DNA from: a virus
Direction: 5' to 3' (one strand)
DNA: 48,226 nucleotides
IMG/VR virus record: IMGVR_UViG_3300048833_000013
Coordinates: 1-48,226 of that record
Made by a program: the position numbers and the translations under genes. Positions 41,021 to 48,008 of this stretch are shown one piece after another. Position 1 is the first letter of the stretch. Every line of letters begins with the position of its first letter. The notes below the pieces were generated by a model. That model ran no database searches and was not told the origin of the DNA. It saw nothing but the letters and a program-made list of their open reading frames with translations.

Positions 41021-41381
41021 CAGCTTCAATCCAGTCAAATAGTTTAACGTATTCCTGAAAATTATTTACCATATTATAAGGCTGGATAATAAAGGTAAGT
41101 AGTTCATGAGGACTAATGGTAGAAGGTTTAAGTTTATCTTCAATAGCCTTATAAGGAATACCTTTAAGGTATCCACGAATAAGGTTGTAAGCCCTAGCCT
41201 CACGAGCAAGCCTAACCGTACGATGCCAGTCATAAGTGTTAGCCTCAGAGGACTCAGCGTTGGCCTTATTGGCTTTGTTATAAGCTCTCTGCTTCTGAGC
41301 AAGAGCCTTAAGAGCACGTTGTTGCTGCATCACAGACAAGTGAGACAGACGAAGAGCATGTTTGTCGATGTTCATTTCCAT
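41013..41381 (-). CDS. Unknown early protein, basic helical
   Basis: 122 residues, Ala/Lys/Arg/Gln-rich helices for the first about 75 residues (A-L-K-A-L-A-Q-K-Q-R-A-Y), then a more hydrophobic C-terminal half ending D-W-I-E-A-D-D. A strong AAGGAG site lies upstream. A nucleic-acid-binding role is possible from the basic first half, but no family was recognised. Confidence 0.62.
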   Translation of the reverse strand: MEMNIDKHALRLSHLSVMQQQRALKALAQKQRAYNKANKANAESSEANTYDWHRTVRLAREARAYNLIRGYLKGIPYKAIEDKLKPSTISPHELLTFIIQPYNMVNNFQEYVKLFDWIEADD

Positions 41382-41401
41382 TTTAGTTCTCCTTCAAAAT
41401 A

Positions 41402-41416
41402 GCCTCATACAGAGGC
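41402..41416 (-). terminator. Small hairpin followed by T-rich sequence
   Basis: On the minus strand GCCTC-TGTAT-GAGGC is followed by TATTTTG, 12 bases before the ribosome-binding site of the gene at 41381. It could be a weak terminator or attenuator. The region upstream (41449-41488) contains a second pair of 7-base complementary arms, so the whole 41400-41490 gap may be a structured leader. Confidence 0.4.
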
Positions 41417-41496
41417 GGTTAAGTGTTTTGGCTACCCTACCCTATGAAAAGTCTTAGAGGCTATTCTACGGGCTTCCTACGGCCTCTACGAGGGTA

Positions 41497-41595
41497 TTAT
41501 AATACGAGTACTAGGATTACCAACCATACCAACCCAATCACATGGGCTAAGGCTGCTGCTGTCAGGACTGCTATAACCATATCAATACCTCTCAT
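41497..41595 (-). CDS. Membrane microprotein (32 aa)
   Basis: 32 residues, almost wholly a single transmembrane helix (A-V-L-T-A-A-A-L-A-H-V-I-G-L-V-W-L-V). The start overlaps the upstream stop (ATGA), so it is probably translated by coupling. Such tiny phage membrane proteins often inhibit host membrane processes or superinfecting phage. Confidence 0.55.
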   Translation of the reverse strand: MRGIDMVIAVLTAAALAHVIGLVWLVILVLVL

Positions 41596-42083
41596 TTAGT
41601 CCTCCAAGGTGGTTCTTCACCATGAATCCAGGTAAGCATAATGGTATCACGCTTCCAACGTTCACAGATATACAGACGATAGGCTTCATGTACATCAGGG
41701 ATATGCTTGAAGCTGATAGCTAAGTCAGCGTTAGCGGCACAGTTAGGAAATTCTGTGCGGTCATACATAGGGAACCATCCAGTTTTATAATACTCACTAA
41801 AGACTGGAATAAGTTCTGATGACTTATGCTTGCCTTGTAATTCTACTAAGTCACGCATATAGGTAAGAAGCCAAGAGTAGTTAGCTCTAGAGTTCATTAC
41901 CCATTTGCAGCAAGGATGGCCAAGATGGGTTGGCTTGTAGACATGCGAAGCCCAAGAAGGATCATTGATGGCAACAGCAGATGATAGTAGTTGTGCTGTC
42001 TCAAGGATCATCTTGTTCTTACGCACATCATCGAGCCATAAGGCTGACTGCCAAGGATCAGGATCAAAGGCAAAGATATTCAT
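41592..42083 (-). CDS. Conserved phage protein of unknown function
   Basis: 163 residues beginning M-N-I-F-A-F-D-P-D-P-W-Q-S-A, then D-D-V-R-K-N-K-M-I-L-E-T-A-Q-L-L-S: a family seen in many phages, always with this N-terminus. A Cys pair and two His lie near 70-80, and Trp/Tyr are frequent. Strong AGGAGG site just upstream. No enzymatic assignment can be made with confidence. Confidence 0.7.
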   Translation of the reverse strand: MNIFAFDPDPWQSALWLDDVRKNKMILETAQLLSSAVAINDPSWASHVYKPTHLGHPCCKWVMNSRANYSWLLTYMRDLVELQGKHKSSELIPVFSEYYKTGWFPMYDRTEFPNCAANADLAISFKHIPDVHEAYRLYICERWKRDTIMLTWIHGEEPPWRTK

Positions 42084-42182
42084 TTAACCTCCTATCAAGG
42101 ATAGATAACCTATGATGAATGGTGATCCACAGATAAGCGTAAAGCCTATGACTATCTCTGCTATAAGCTCAAGCTTTCTCAT
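42084..42182 (-). CDS. Membrane microprotein (32 aa)
   Basis: 32 residues, one hydrophobic helix (about 6-31) with a charged start M-R-K-L-E. It overlaps the upstream stop by ATGA, and its own last codons GGA-GGT provide the ribosome-binding site for the next gene. Same length as the microprotein at 41497, but no sequence likeness beyond hydrophobicity. Confidence 0.55.
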   Translation of the reverse strand: MRKLELIAEIVIGFTLICGSPFIIGYLSLIGG

Positions 42183-42556
42183 TTGTGATCCTTAGTAAAC
42201 TCAAAGATACCATGCTTGAAGTGAGTCCTCATCCTAGCAAAAGCAAAGGGGTCGGAATTAGCCTTAGCATGACGCTCCATAGAATTGATACGAGCAATGC
42301 CATCACGAAGGACAGCACCGGACGGAATGATAGTAGTCACCTTGCTCTCACTCATAACGTAACCCTTATCCTCAGGTTTATCTTCCTTAGGACGGGGCTT
42401 GAAGTCAGCAGCGATGTAGTCACCCTGACTATTCTTTACGATGTTATGAGGACGACGACGACCAGCCTTGGCAGGAAGGCCAGCCTTAGCACGACCACCT
42501 TTAGCTTTCATCTTGCTGGAACGACGACCCTTAGCCTTCGAGATACCACTAGCCAT
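42179..42556 (-). CDS. Basic DNA-binding-like protein
   Basis: 125 residues with a strongly basic, Gly/Ala/Lys/Arg-rich N-terminus (about 1-36), probably disordered and able to bind nucleic acids, followed by a mixed domain with many Asp, Met and Phe. It could be a histone-like or regulatory early protein. No family recognised. Confidence 0.58.
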   Translation of the reverse strand: MASGISKAKGRRSSKMKAKGGRAKAGLPAKAGRRRPHNIVKNSQGDYIAADFKPRPKEDKPEDKGYVMSESKVTTIIPSGAVLRDGIARINSMERHAKANSDPFAFARMRTHFKHGIFEFTKDHK

Positions 42557-42560
42557 GTTG

Positions 42561-42887
42561 TTAATCCTTCTTGATTTCAGTTACACCACACTCACGATAG
42601 AGTTCTACTAAACAGGTAAGAAACTCTTCATTATTAAAGCTACCTGGAGTTCTTAGTTTTTCTGTTACACCTAAGACATGCATGATGTAGCAGAATGGAG
42701 GAATACTTTTATTATCCTCTACATTATAGGTAGACCTATACTTTGAATAAAAGTCCTTAACTCTAAGATGAATCTCAGAGTAATCATAATCTTCGTGTTC
42801 AATACCATAGAAACCGCCAAGACTATCTGTAGTAAAACTACGGACTGTATCCTTAACTATACTTTTAGCTAACTCTTTAATGTCCAT
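42561..42887 (-). CDS. Unknown early protein
   Basis: 108 residues, mainly helical with many acidic, Tyr and Lys residues and a single Cys-bearing segment near 95-102. Good AGGAG site before the ATG. It directly follows the tRNA-like element at 42901-43012 in the transcript. Function not recognisable. Confidence 0.6.
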   Translation of the reverse strand: MDIKELAKSIVKDTVRSFTTDSLGGFYGIEHEDYDYSEIHLRVKDFYSKYRSTYNVEDNKSIPPFCYIMHVLGVTEKLRTPGSFNNEEFLTCLVELYRECGVTEIKKD

Positions 42888-42900
42888 GTTTATCTCCTAG

Positions 42901-43012
42901 GATGAAACAGTCATGTAGTCCTATCGGTAGAGGGATTCGAACCCTCGTCCTTCGGACACCCGACGCTCTGGCCGGCTGAGCTATACCGGAGGACTACATG
43001 GTCGGCTTCATC
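42901..43012 (-). ncRNA. tRNA-like element without an anticodon loop, in an extended stem
   Basis: The core has a normal D-arm (GCTC/GAGC with AGCCGGCCA loop) and T-arm (GAGGG-TTCGAAT-CCCTC), but the anticodon arm is reduced to TCGG-GTGT-CCGA, so there is no seven-base loop and no anticodon. The acceptor ends mismatch and no CCA is encoded. Instead it is enclosed by an 11-bp perfect stem CATGTAGTCCT/AGGACTACATG, extended by GATGAA/TTCATC. Compared with a tRNA with arm TCGGG-loop-CCCGA, five bases are missing from the anticodon region. Role unknown: processing signal, tRNA mimic or relic. Confidence 0.7.
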
Positions 43013-43026
43013 CGACAGCCTTTGGA

Positions 43027-43043
43027 TGACCTTTCAAAGGTCA
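43027..43043. repeat. 17-bp inverted repeat
   Basis: TGACCTTT-C-AAAGGTCA is perfectly palindromic around one base. It lies just upstream (in the leftward sense) of the tRNA-like element in a gene-free stretch (43013-43124). It could be a protein-binding site or a small hairpin. Confidence 0.5.
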
Positions 43044-43124
43044 GAGCCAGTTAGGCCCAATAGACTAGGATCAAAGGAATACAATCTCCTCCCCTAGCCA
43101 TAAGACTTAGCAATAACCTAAGCC

Positions 43125-43283
43125 TTATCTCTTGCTCTTCTTCGGTAGCTTATGAAGAATAGCGATTGTCTCTGTTGCAACTCTATGGACATAGCCCATA
43201 GCCTTGAGTTGCTCATACTGCACCCAGCTACATGGAAGGACAGCCTTGGTTGCTGGGTCTTCGACGTAGTATTTCTGTTGCAT
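43125..43283 (-). CDS. Small unknown early protein
   Basis: 52 residues from the ATG at 43283 (AAAGG seven bases before); an in-frame upstream ATG at 43349 lacks a ribosome site. It has a mixed aromatic sequence with a basic C-terminus (L-P-K-K-S-K-R), possibly nucleic-acid binding. Function unknown. Confidence 0.52.
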   Translation of the reverse strand: MQQKYYVEDPATKAVLPCSWVQYEQLKAMGYVHRVATETIAILHKLPKKSKR

Positions 43284-43431
43284 AGCTAAACCTTTCTGTG
43301 CTGATCTGATAGTAGTAAACCTACCCTCAGTAGTAAGGACCATACTCAACAGGCTTCTAGACCTAGACTGTCAATACAGATTTGTGCTCAGGGCGAAGCT
43401 CAGAAGGCTAGTCCTTACAACAAAGGGTAGA

Positions 43432-43461
43432 GATACCCCTAAGCCTAGACCTAGGGGTATC
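43432..43461 (-). terminator. Strong hairpin after the first early gene
   Basis: GATACCCCTA and TAGGGGTATC form a perfect 10-bp stem with a 10-base loop, 14 bases after the stop codon of the 43476-44039 gene. No T-run follows, so it is more likely an mRNA-processing or stability hairpin than a full terminator. Confidence 0.55.
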
Positions 43462-43475
43462 CTATCTAGTGAAGC

Positions 43476-44039
43476 TTAGGCTTGTTCTTCAGTAACACCA
43501 GCCTCCATCAAGACTTCACGGATGCGACGTGCTACATCCGTAGGGATAAGACGGTCATTTAAACCCTTCTCCTCTCGCTTCTGATGAACATCAGGTGCAG
43601 AAGCCTTGGCATTCTTTGCAAGAATACCATAGAGAAGGCCAGCATAGTCCACCGGCTTAGCGGCAGGCGGAGGCGAGACTTCCCAGAAAGGTTCATCACG
43701 GCAAGACTTGAAGTCATCACCGTTAACCTTTGCATCCTTCTCGACATACCAGTTGTCAGTCTCATCCGAGAAGGCAAGCTTACCCTTAAGCTTCAAGGCA
43801 ATCCAATTCGCAAGCGGTTTACCATGATAACCCGCCGCATCCGACAGCGCATTGAAATAATCTGCCGGTTCCTGGCCCTTGATGATACCAGTCCCCCAAG
43901 CACGAATGATCGACAACGCAACGTTGTGGATTTTGTGTTTGAGTTTCTGACCGTCCTTCTTGACCTGAAGGATAGCGCCCGACAGGTCTTTTGTGTAGTC
44001 CACAAAACGGACCTCTTCCTTTTCAACTTTCTTAGCCAT
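43476..44039 (-). CDS. First leftward early gene, conserved unknown
   Basis: 187 residues from the ATG at 44039 (AGAGGAAGAA upstream; an in-frame ATG at 44105 lies in the structured leader). Lys/Glu-rich N-terminus, a helical middle with Trp and His, a Pro/Ala-rich linker (about 125-135) and a C-terminal helix containing R-R-I-R-E-V-L. Being first in the early operon and strongly initiated, it may act in host takeover. No domain was recognised. Confidence 0.65.
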   Translation of the reverse strand: MAKKVEKEEVRFVDYTKDLSGAILQVKKDGQKLKHKIHNVALSIIRAWGTGIIKGQEPADYFNALSDAAGYHGKPLANWIALKLKGKLAFSDETDNWYVEKDAKVNGDDFKSCRDEPFWEVSPPPAAKPVDYAGLLYGILAKNAKASAPDVHQKREEKGLNDRLIPTDVARRIREVLMEAGVTEEQA

Positions 44040-44095
44040 AGTCTGTTCTTCCTCTGCTAAGACAATCAACCATTGATTGCCCAAGGAAGGAAGAA

Positions 44096-44157
44096 CGCAA
44101 GGCATAGCCTAGACCCTTCGGTCTAAGCTTGTTGGCAAGCCTTAGCTATGCCTTGCG
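44096..44157. ncRNA. Three-way-junction RNA/DNA structure upstream of the early operon
   Basis: An outer 13-bp perfect stem, CGCAAGGCATAGC/GCTATGCCTTGCG, encloses two hairpins: TAGACC-CTTC-GGTCTA (44110-44125) and GCTTG-TTGG-CAAGC (44127-44140). In the leftward transcript it would sit 57 bases before the first start codon. Such a compact fold is unlikely by chance and could stabilise the leader, bind a protein or act as an origin structure. Confidence 0.7.
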
Positions 44158-44520
44158 CAGAATATGGATTTGCTTTGATCTTATCGGGCAACCTTATCAC
44201 ACCCGACTGCGTTAATGGTCCCCTAGGTGGACCTCACCTAGACGCCAAGAGGCATCCGCCTCGCATATCACATCCGCCCTATGCATGGTCACGCGCTTTG
44301 CAACGCTTGGCATACGCCACCGACCTACACTATAAATGCATAGACATTACACCAAGCACCTCGACACGTATGCCGGGGCTGATTGCGAATGTTGCCTGCC
44401 CTGATGTTCCCATGATCCTGCGAAGGACAGGATGGATCACGGGGCGGAATACGCCCGAAACATGCCGCGTATGGGATGACCTACCTGTCACCTAGGGCCA
44501 GCTAGGCGCTGGCTGCCTTG
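44158..44520. other. GC-rich stretch with no supported gene
   Basis: About 360 bases of higher GC than the flanks. An open frame on the plus strand (44148-44495) lacks a ribosome-binding site and protein-like character, so it is not called. Two hairpins are visible: CTAGGT/ACCTAG near 44223-44241 and GCCAGC-TAGGC-GCTGGC at 44497-44513. It would be a long untranslated leader of the early transcript or a DNA site. Confidence 0.5.
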
Positions 44521-44561
44521 TTCCGTGTCACCCTTGTCCCATACCGCCAGGCAAATAGCAA

Positions 44562-44704
44562 GTAACATATTGTTACAGACAATGAAACATTTCGTGAAGT
44601 CTGTGGCCGGGCAATGTCAGAGGAACACATGCGCGCATAGACTGGAAGGCAGGCTAAGGTCAAGTAACAAATTGTTTCAAGAGTGTAATGTAAACGAGTG
44701 TTAC
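44562..44704. promoter_or_regulatory. Three operator-like inverted repeats
   Basis: GTAACA-TAT-TGTTAC (44562-44576), GTAACA-AAT-TGTTTC (44664-44678) and GTAAAC-GAG-TGTTAC (44690-44704) share the 15-bp form GTAACA-N3-TGTTAC. The first is perfect, the others differ by one or two bases. They lie between the leftward promoter (44791-44819) and the first early gene, where a repressor or replication initiator could bind. Confidence 0.65.
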
Positions 44705-44790
44705 ATGTGTTGCCCTGGAGACACACAATGTTGCATAAATGTCACATAGACCAAAGGTTTATGCGAGATTGTATGTGTGTAAATGGTTTT

Positions 44791-44819
44791 ATCATACCCA
44801 CACACCTAGCAATATTCAA
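44791..44819 (-). promoter_or_regulatory. Leftward early promoter
   Basis: Minus strand: TTGAAT (44819-44814) and TATGAT (44796-44791), 17-base spacer, upstream of the whole leftward operon. Transcription would start near 44784 and cross the operator-like repeats and the structured leader. Confidence 0.62.
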
Positions 44820-44930
44820 AGATGTCAATGCGTTAGCCACAGGCAATTCCTCGAGAGGCCACCCAGGGGGGATGGGGGGTGGTCTTGTTCTAGAGGAAAT
44901 ACACCTAAACATTTTCTAAGAAAAAATACC

Positions 44931-44948
44931 ATAGTGCGAAAGCACTAT
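44931..44948 (-). terminator. Hairpin with T-tract (leftward)
   Basis: ATAGTGC-GAAA-GCACTAT is a perfect 7-bp stem with a tetraloop. On the minus strand it is followed, after four bases, by TTTTTT. It would stop leftward transcription arising in the palindromic region and so isolate the early promoter. Confidence 0.55.
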
Positions 44949-44974
44949 TTCAGTAATGCAAGAACCCCTACATA

Positions 44975-45216
44975 GCTATCCTATAGATAGCATACAGCTA
45001 TACCCCAAGGCCCCTTAATGTATATACACTGTGTATACTTAAGGTACTACGTAGTACTCCGTAGTTACCACAGTGGTATACATTAAGTATACTATAGTTA
45101 TTATTACTTAAGTTATATATCTATAGTATTATGTCTATAGCTACCATAAGGTATACCTTAAGGTATCTTAGGGTACTATATCTTATGTCTTATGTCAATC
45201 TATTTATTTTATGTCT
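44975..45216. repeat. AT-rich palindrome cluster, possible replication origin or control region
   Basis: Within 240 bases lie GCTATC-N5-GATAGC (44975), TATACAC-T-GTGTATA (45023), the 14-bp palindrome GTACTACGTAGTAC (45044), TACCAC/GTGGTA (45066), GTATAC-N5-GTATAC (45076), ACTTAAGT (45106) and AAGGTATACCTT (45148). Four direct copies of TTATGTC (45129, 45183, 45190, 45209) and four GTATAC sites are included. No gene is present. Position between divergent operons and base composition fit an origin and/or regulatory hub. Confidence 0.65.
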
Positions 45217-45242
45217 ATTTCATACTAAAGATACGATTTCTC

Positions 45243-45271
45243 TTGACAAGACCATCAAAATAGTTTATAAT
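45243..45271 (+). promoter_or_regulatory. Consensus sigma70 promoter for late genes
   Basis: TTGACA (45243-45248) and TATAAT (45266-45271), both perfect, with a 17-base spacer, 27 bases before the terminase small subunit ATG. Its strength suggests the late operon needs no phage RNA polymerase, but may be held off early by the flanking palindromes. Confidence 0.92.
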
Positions 45272-45298
45272 TACACTTAACCATTTATAGGAAGACTT

Positions 45299-45808
45299 AT
45301 GCCCATTTTCAGCTATAGTGACCTTTATAACAAATCTAACAACATGCTCATCAGAGATATCTTCTCTGAATGGAACCCTGATGCCCTACTTACTTTAGAC
45401 AAGAATGGTAAGGAAGGTAAGATTTGTCTATTCAAGCTTTATATGGCCCATACTGTCGATGACCCTTCTGAAGTAACCTTTGCTGAAGAAGTCTTTGGAG
45501 ACCTCTTCTTCTGGCAATGCCTTTGCGAAGCAAACTGGTTCCAGAAGCATATCTCTGAGTGGAGACACCTCTCTGCTGTTAAACGTAAACAAAAAGCCTT
45601 TAAGGCTATTATTCAGGAAGTAGAAAATAAAGGCCGTAGTTCTTTCTCTGCTGCTAAGTACCTTATCGAAGAACCCTGGAAAGTCGGTAGCGCAGCCGAA
45701 CGTAAGAAAGTAAGGAAGCAAATCTCCGATAGTGCTGAAGCTGCCCTTGGAGACTCTTCTGTCCAATCAGACCTCAAGAGACTTAAGGAACAAGGTCTCA
45801 TTCAATAA
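45299..45808 (+). CDS. Terminase small subunit
   Basis: 169 residues: an N-terminal half with Trp, Phe and Cys, then a long Lys/Glu/Ala-rich helical region (about 85-165) suited to forming an oligomeric ring. It lies first in the late operon and two genes before the large subunit, separated from it by an HNH gene. Small terminases recognise the packaging site and start DNA cutting. The identification rests on size and position; sequence motifs are weak in this family. Confidence 0.72.
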   Translation: MPIFSYSDLYNKSNNMLIRDIFSEWNPDALLTLDKNGKEGKICLFKLYMAHTVDDPSEVTFAEEVFGDLFFWQCLCEANWFQKHISEWRHLSAVKRKQKAFKAIIQEVENKGRSSFSAAKYLIEEPWKVGSAAERKKVRKQISDSAEAALGDSSVQSDLKRLKEQGLIQ

Positions 45809-46353
45809 TGTCTAAAGCCTTAGTTCAGGAAATCAGAGAAGCAGCGGAAGCTGACCTGAAACATTGTCATGGCTGTAACAAGACACTTGAATCTACAAAA
45901 TTTTCTAAGAATAAGACTAGAAAAGATGGTTTAGCCACTCAATGTAAAGAATGCCACAAAAATTACGTAAGGGCTAGGCGGAAGACTGATGTTGCCTTTT
46001 TAGAAAAAGCTAGAGAATATAGTAGAAAATGGCAGAGCAAGGACCCAGTAGCCAGAGCCAAGAGAATAAAACAGTGGAACACTCTAAACAAAGCTAGGCG
46101 GAACTACCTGACCACAAAAAGGTATACTAGAAAAAAGAACGCCTGTCCGTTGTGGCTTACAGAACGACATAAAAAAGAAATTGAAAATTTCTATTGGCTA
46201 ACTCAAGACTTGAGAGTAATTACTGGTGAAAACTACGAAGTTGACCACATAATCCCACTACAAGGAAAACAAGTCTGTGGTCTACACGTTCCTTGGAATC
46301 TTCAGGTTCTACCTTCCAACTTAAATAGGAAGAAAAGCAACTCACATGAGTAA
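45808..46353 (+). CDS. HNH endonuclease between terminase genes, with terminase-like N-terminus
   Basis: 181 residues. Cys pairs at C-H-G-C (about 20-23) and C-K-E-C (about 48-51), a basic helical middle, then the nuclease core Y-E-V-D-H-I-I-P-L and W-N-L-Q-V-L-P-S-N-L-N near 146-177. Its first 17 residues read M-S-K-x4-E-I-R-E-A-A-E-x-D-L, nearly identical to the start of the terminase large subunit that follows. The gene therefore looks inserted near the 5' end of the terminase gene, with the start region duplicated. Confidence 0.85.
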   Translation: MSKALVQEIREAAEADLKHCHGCNKTLESTKFSKNKTRKDGLATQCKECHKNYVRARRKTDVAFLEKAREYSRKWQSKDPVARAKRIKQWNTLNKARRNYLTTKRYTRKKNACPLWLTERHKKEIENFYWLTQDLRVITGENYEVDHIIPLQGKQVCGLHVPWNLQVLPSNLNRKKSNSHE

Positions 46354-47887
46354 GATGCAGATGGCGGAAATTAGAGAGGCCGCCGAGAATGATTTACTTT
46401 TGTTTATCAATCTGATTGCTCCTGAGCAGGTACTTGGTTCATGCCATGAAGAAGTTATTCGTTGGTGGAACAGACCAAACCACAAGTCGCACCAACTACT
46501 GTTATTCCCAAGAGACCACCAGAAGTCTCGTCTAGTAGCTTACAGGGTTGTCTGGGAACTAACTAAGGACCCCACTCTAAGGGTATTGTACATCTCTGCT
46601 ACTGCTAACCTTGCCGAGAAGCAGTTAAGCTTTATGAAGTCAATCTTTACCAGTGAAATCTACAGACGCTACTGGCCTCTCCATGTCCATCCTGAAGAGG
46701 GTAAGCGCAAGAAGTGGTCTGTGTCTGAGATTATGTTAGACCACCCTCTCAGAGAGTCTGAGAAGATCAGAGACCCCTCTATCTTTACCGCTGGTCTGAC
46801 TACTGGTATCACGGGTATGCACTGCGACATCGCCGTTATGGATGACGTGGTGGTCTATGAGAACGCCTACTCCAGAGAAGGTAGAGAGAAGGTTAAGAGC
46901 CAATACTCCCTTCTGTCTAGTATCGAAGGTGCTAATGCCAAGGAATGGGTTGTAGGCACTAGGTATCACCCTGCTGATCTGTATTCTGAGCTTATGTCTA
47001 TGACTCAAGATACCTTTGATGAAGAAGGTGATATCGTAGGTTCTGACTCTATTTATGAAGTCTATGAGAAGGCTGTAGAGTCTAGAGGGGATGGTACCGG
47101 AGAGTTCCTCTGGCCCAGACAGCAGCGTAAAGATGGTAAGTGGTTTGGCTTCGATCAGAAGATTCTGGCCAAGAAGCGTGGACAGTATTTAGATCGTGGT
47201 CAGTTTAGAGCACAGTACTACAATGACCCCAGCGACCCTGACAACGTACCTGTCACCAAAGATAAGTTCCAATACTACGAACGTAAGTTCCTAAGCCAAG
47301 AGAATGGACACTGGAAGTTCCGTGGTAAAAGACTGAATGTGGTTGCTGCTGTTGACTTTGCGTTTAGTCTAAGCAAAAAGGCTGACTTTACTGCTATTGT
47401 TGTGGTAGGTATGGACAGTGAAGGACAAGTCTACGTGTTGGATATTGATCGGTTTCGCACTGATCGTATTAGCGAATACTTTGAGCATATACTACAATTA
47501 TCAAATAAATGGGGATTTAGAAAACTTAGAGCAGAAGTTACAGTCGCTCAAGCAGTCATTGTCAGACAGATCAAAGAACTGATCCGAGATAATGGTCTTT
47601 CTATTTCCATTGATGAGCACCGTCCTCAGAGCAAGTCCAAGCAAGAACGAATGATGGCCATACTTGAACCCCGCTACGATAACATGCTTATCTGGCACTA
47701 TAAAGGGGGTGAATGCCAAACATTGGAGGAAGAGCTTGCTACACGGAATCCTGCACACGATGATGTTATTGATGCTCTTAGCAACGCTATTGATATTGCT
47801 GTAAAGCCTGCTGGAGCATCTAATGCGCAACGCACCTCCAACATTGATTGGAGTGCATTCAAGTTTAGAGGACAAAATGCCGCCTAA
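46346..47887 (+). CDS. Terminase large subunit
   Basis: 513 residues with the ATPase and nuclease domains of DNA-packaging motors: a Walker A-like F-P-R-D-H-Q-K-S at 54-61, Walker B D-I-A-V-M-D-D at 161-167, coupling motif S-A-T near 84, and a nuclease domain beginning A-A-V-D-F-A-F with Asp337 as a metal ligand and another acidic block H-D-D-V-I-D near 473-478. It packages DNA into the procapsid. The first 17 residues are mirrored in the upstream HNH gene. Confidence 0.93.
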   Translation: MSKMQMAEIREAAENDLLLFINLIAPEQVLGSCHEEVIRWWNRPNHKSHQLLLFPRDHQKSRLVAYRVVWELTKDPTLRVLYISATANLAEKQLSFMKSIFTSEIYRRYWPLHVHPEEGKRKKWSVSEIMLDHPLRESEKIRDPSIFTAGLTTGITGMHCDIAVMDDVVVYENAYSREGREKVKSQYSLLSSIEGANAKEWVVGTRYHPADLYSELMSMTQDTFDEEGDIVGSDSIYEVYEKAVESRGDGTGEFLWPRQQRKDGKWFGFDQKILAKKRGQYLDRGQFRAQYYNDPSDPDNVPVTKDKFQYYERKFLSQENGHWKFRGKRLNVVAAVDFAFSLSKKADFTAIVVVGMDSEGQVYVLDIDRFRTDRISEYFEHILQLSNKWGFRKLRAEVTVAQAVIVRQIKELIRDNGLSISIDEHRPQSKSKQERMMAILEPRYDNMLIWHYKGGECQTLEEELATRNPAHDDVIDALSNAIDIAVKPAGASNAQRTSNIDWSAFKFRGQNAA

Positions 47888-48008
47888 GCCCGCCCCTAAG
47901 GCTAAGACTCCTGTCTACAAGCCTGAGACACTCCGTAAGGAGCAACTCAAGAAGAACAAACCCAAGACTAAGAACTCTATGGGATACAAAGGAGCTACCA
48001 GAGTTTAA
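47877..48008 (+). CDS. Small basic protein between terminase and portal
   Basis: 43 residues, Lys/Pro-rich (P-K-P-A-P-K-A-K-T-P), starting at the ATG at 47877 with an AGAGGA site and overlapping the terminase stop by 11 bp. The stop shares its last A with the portal ATG. Probably disordered and nucleic-acid or protein binding. Conserved function unknown. Confidence 0.6.
   Translation: MPPKPAPKAKTPVYKPETLRKEQLKKNKPKTKNSMGYKGATRV

Noticed and set aside
43051-43101. 16-codon leftward frame ending L-I-L-V-Y-W-A, reminiscent of the W-tail
   Set aside because: Too short, no ribosome site and no upstream start; could be a relic of a W-tail gene but not supportable.
43346-43376. TTGACA box on the minus strand after the first early gene
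   Set aside because: No acceptable -10 box lies 16-18 bases downstream.
44148-44495. 115-codon plus-strand frame in the control region
   Set aside because: No ribosome-binding site, odd composition (Pro/Arg/Cys-rich) and it begins inside the three-way-junction structure.
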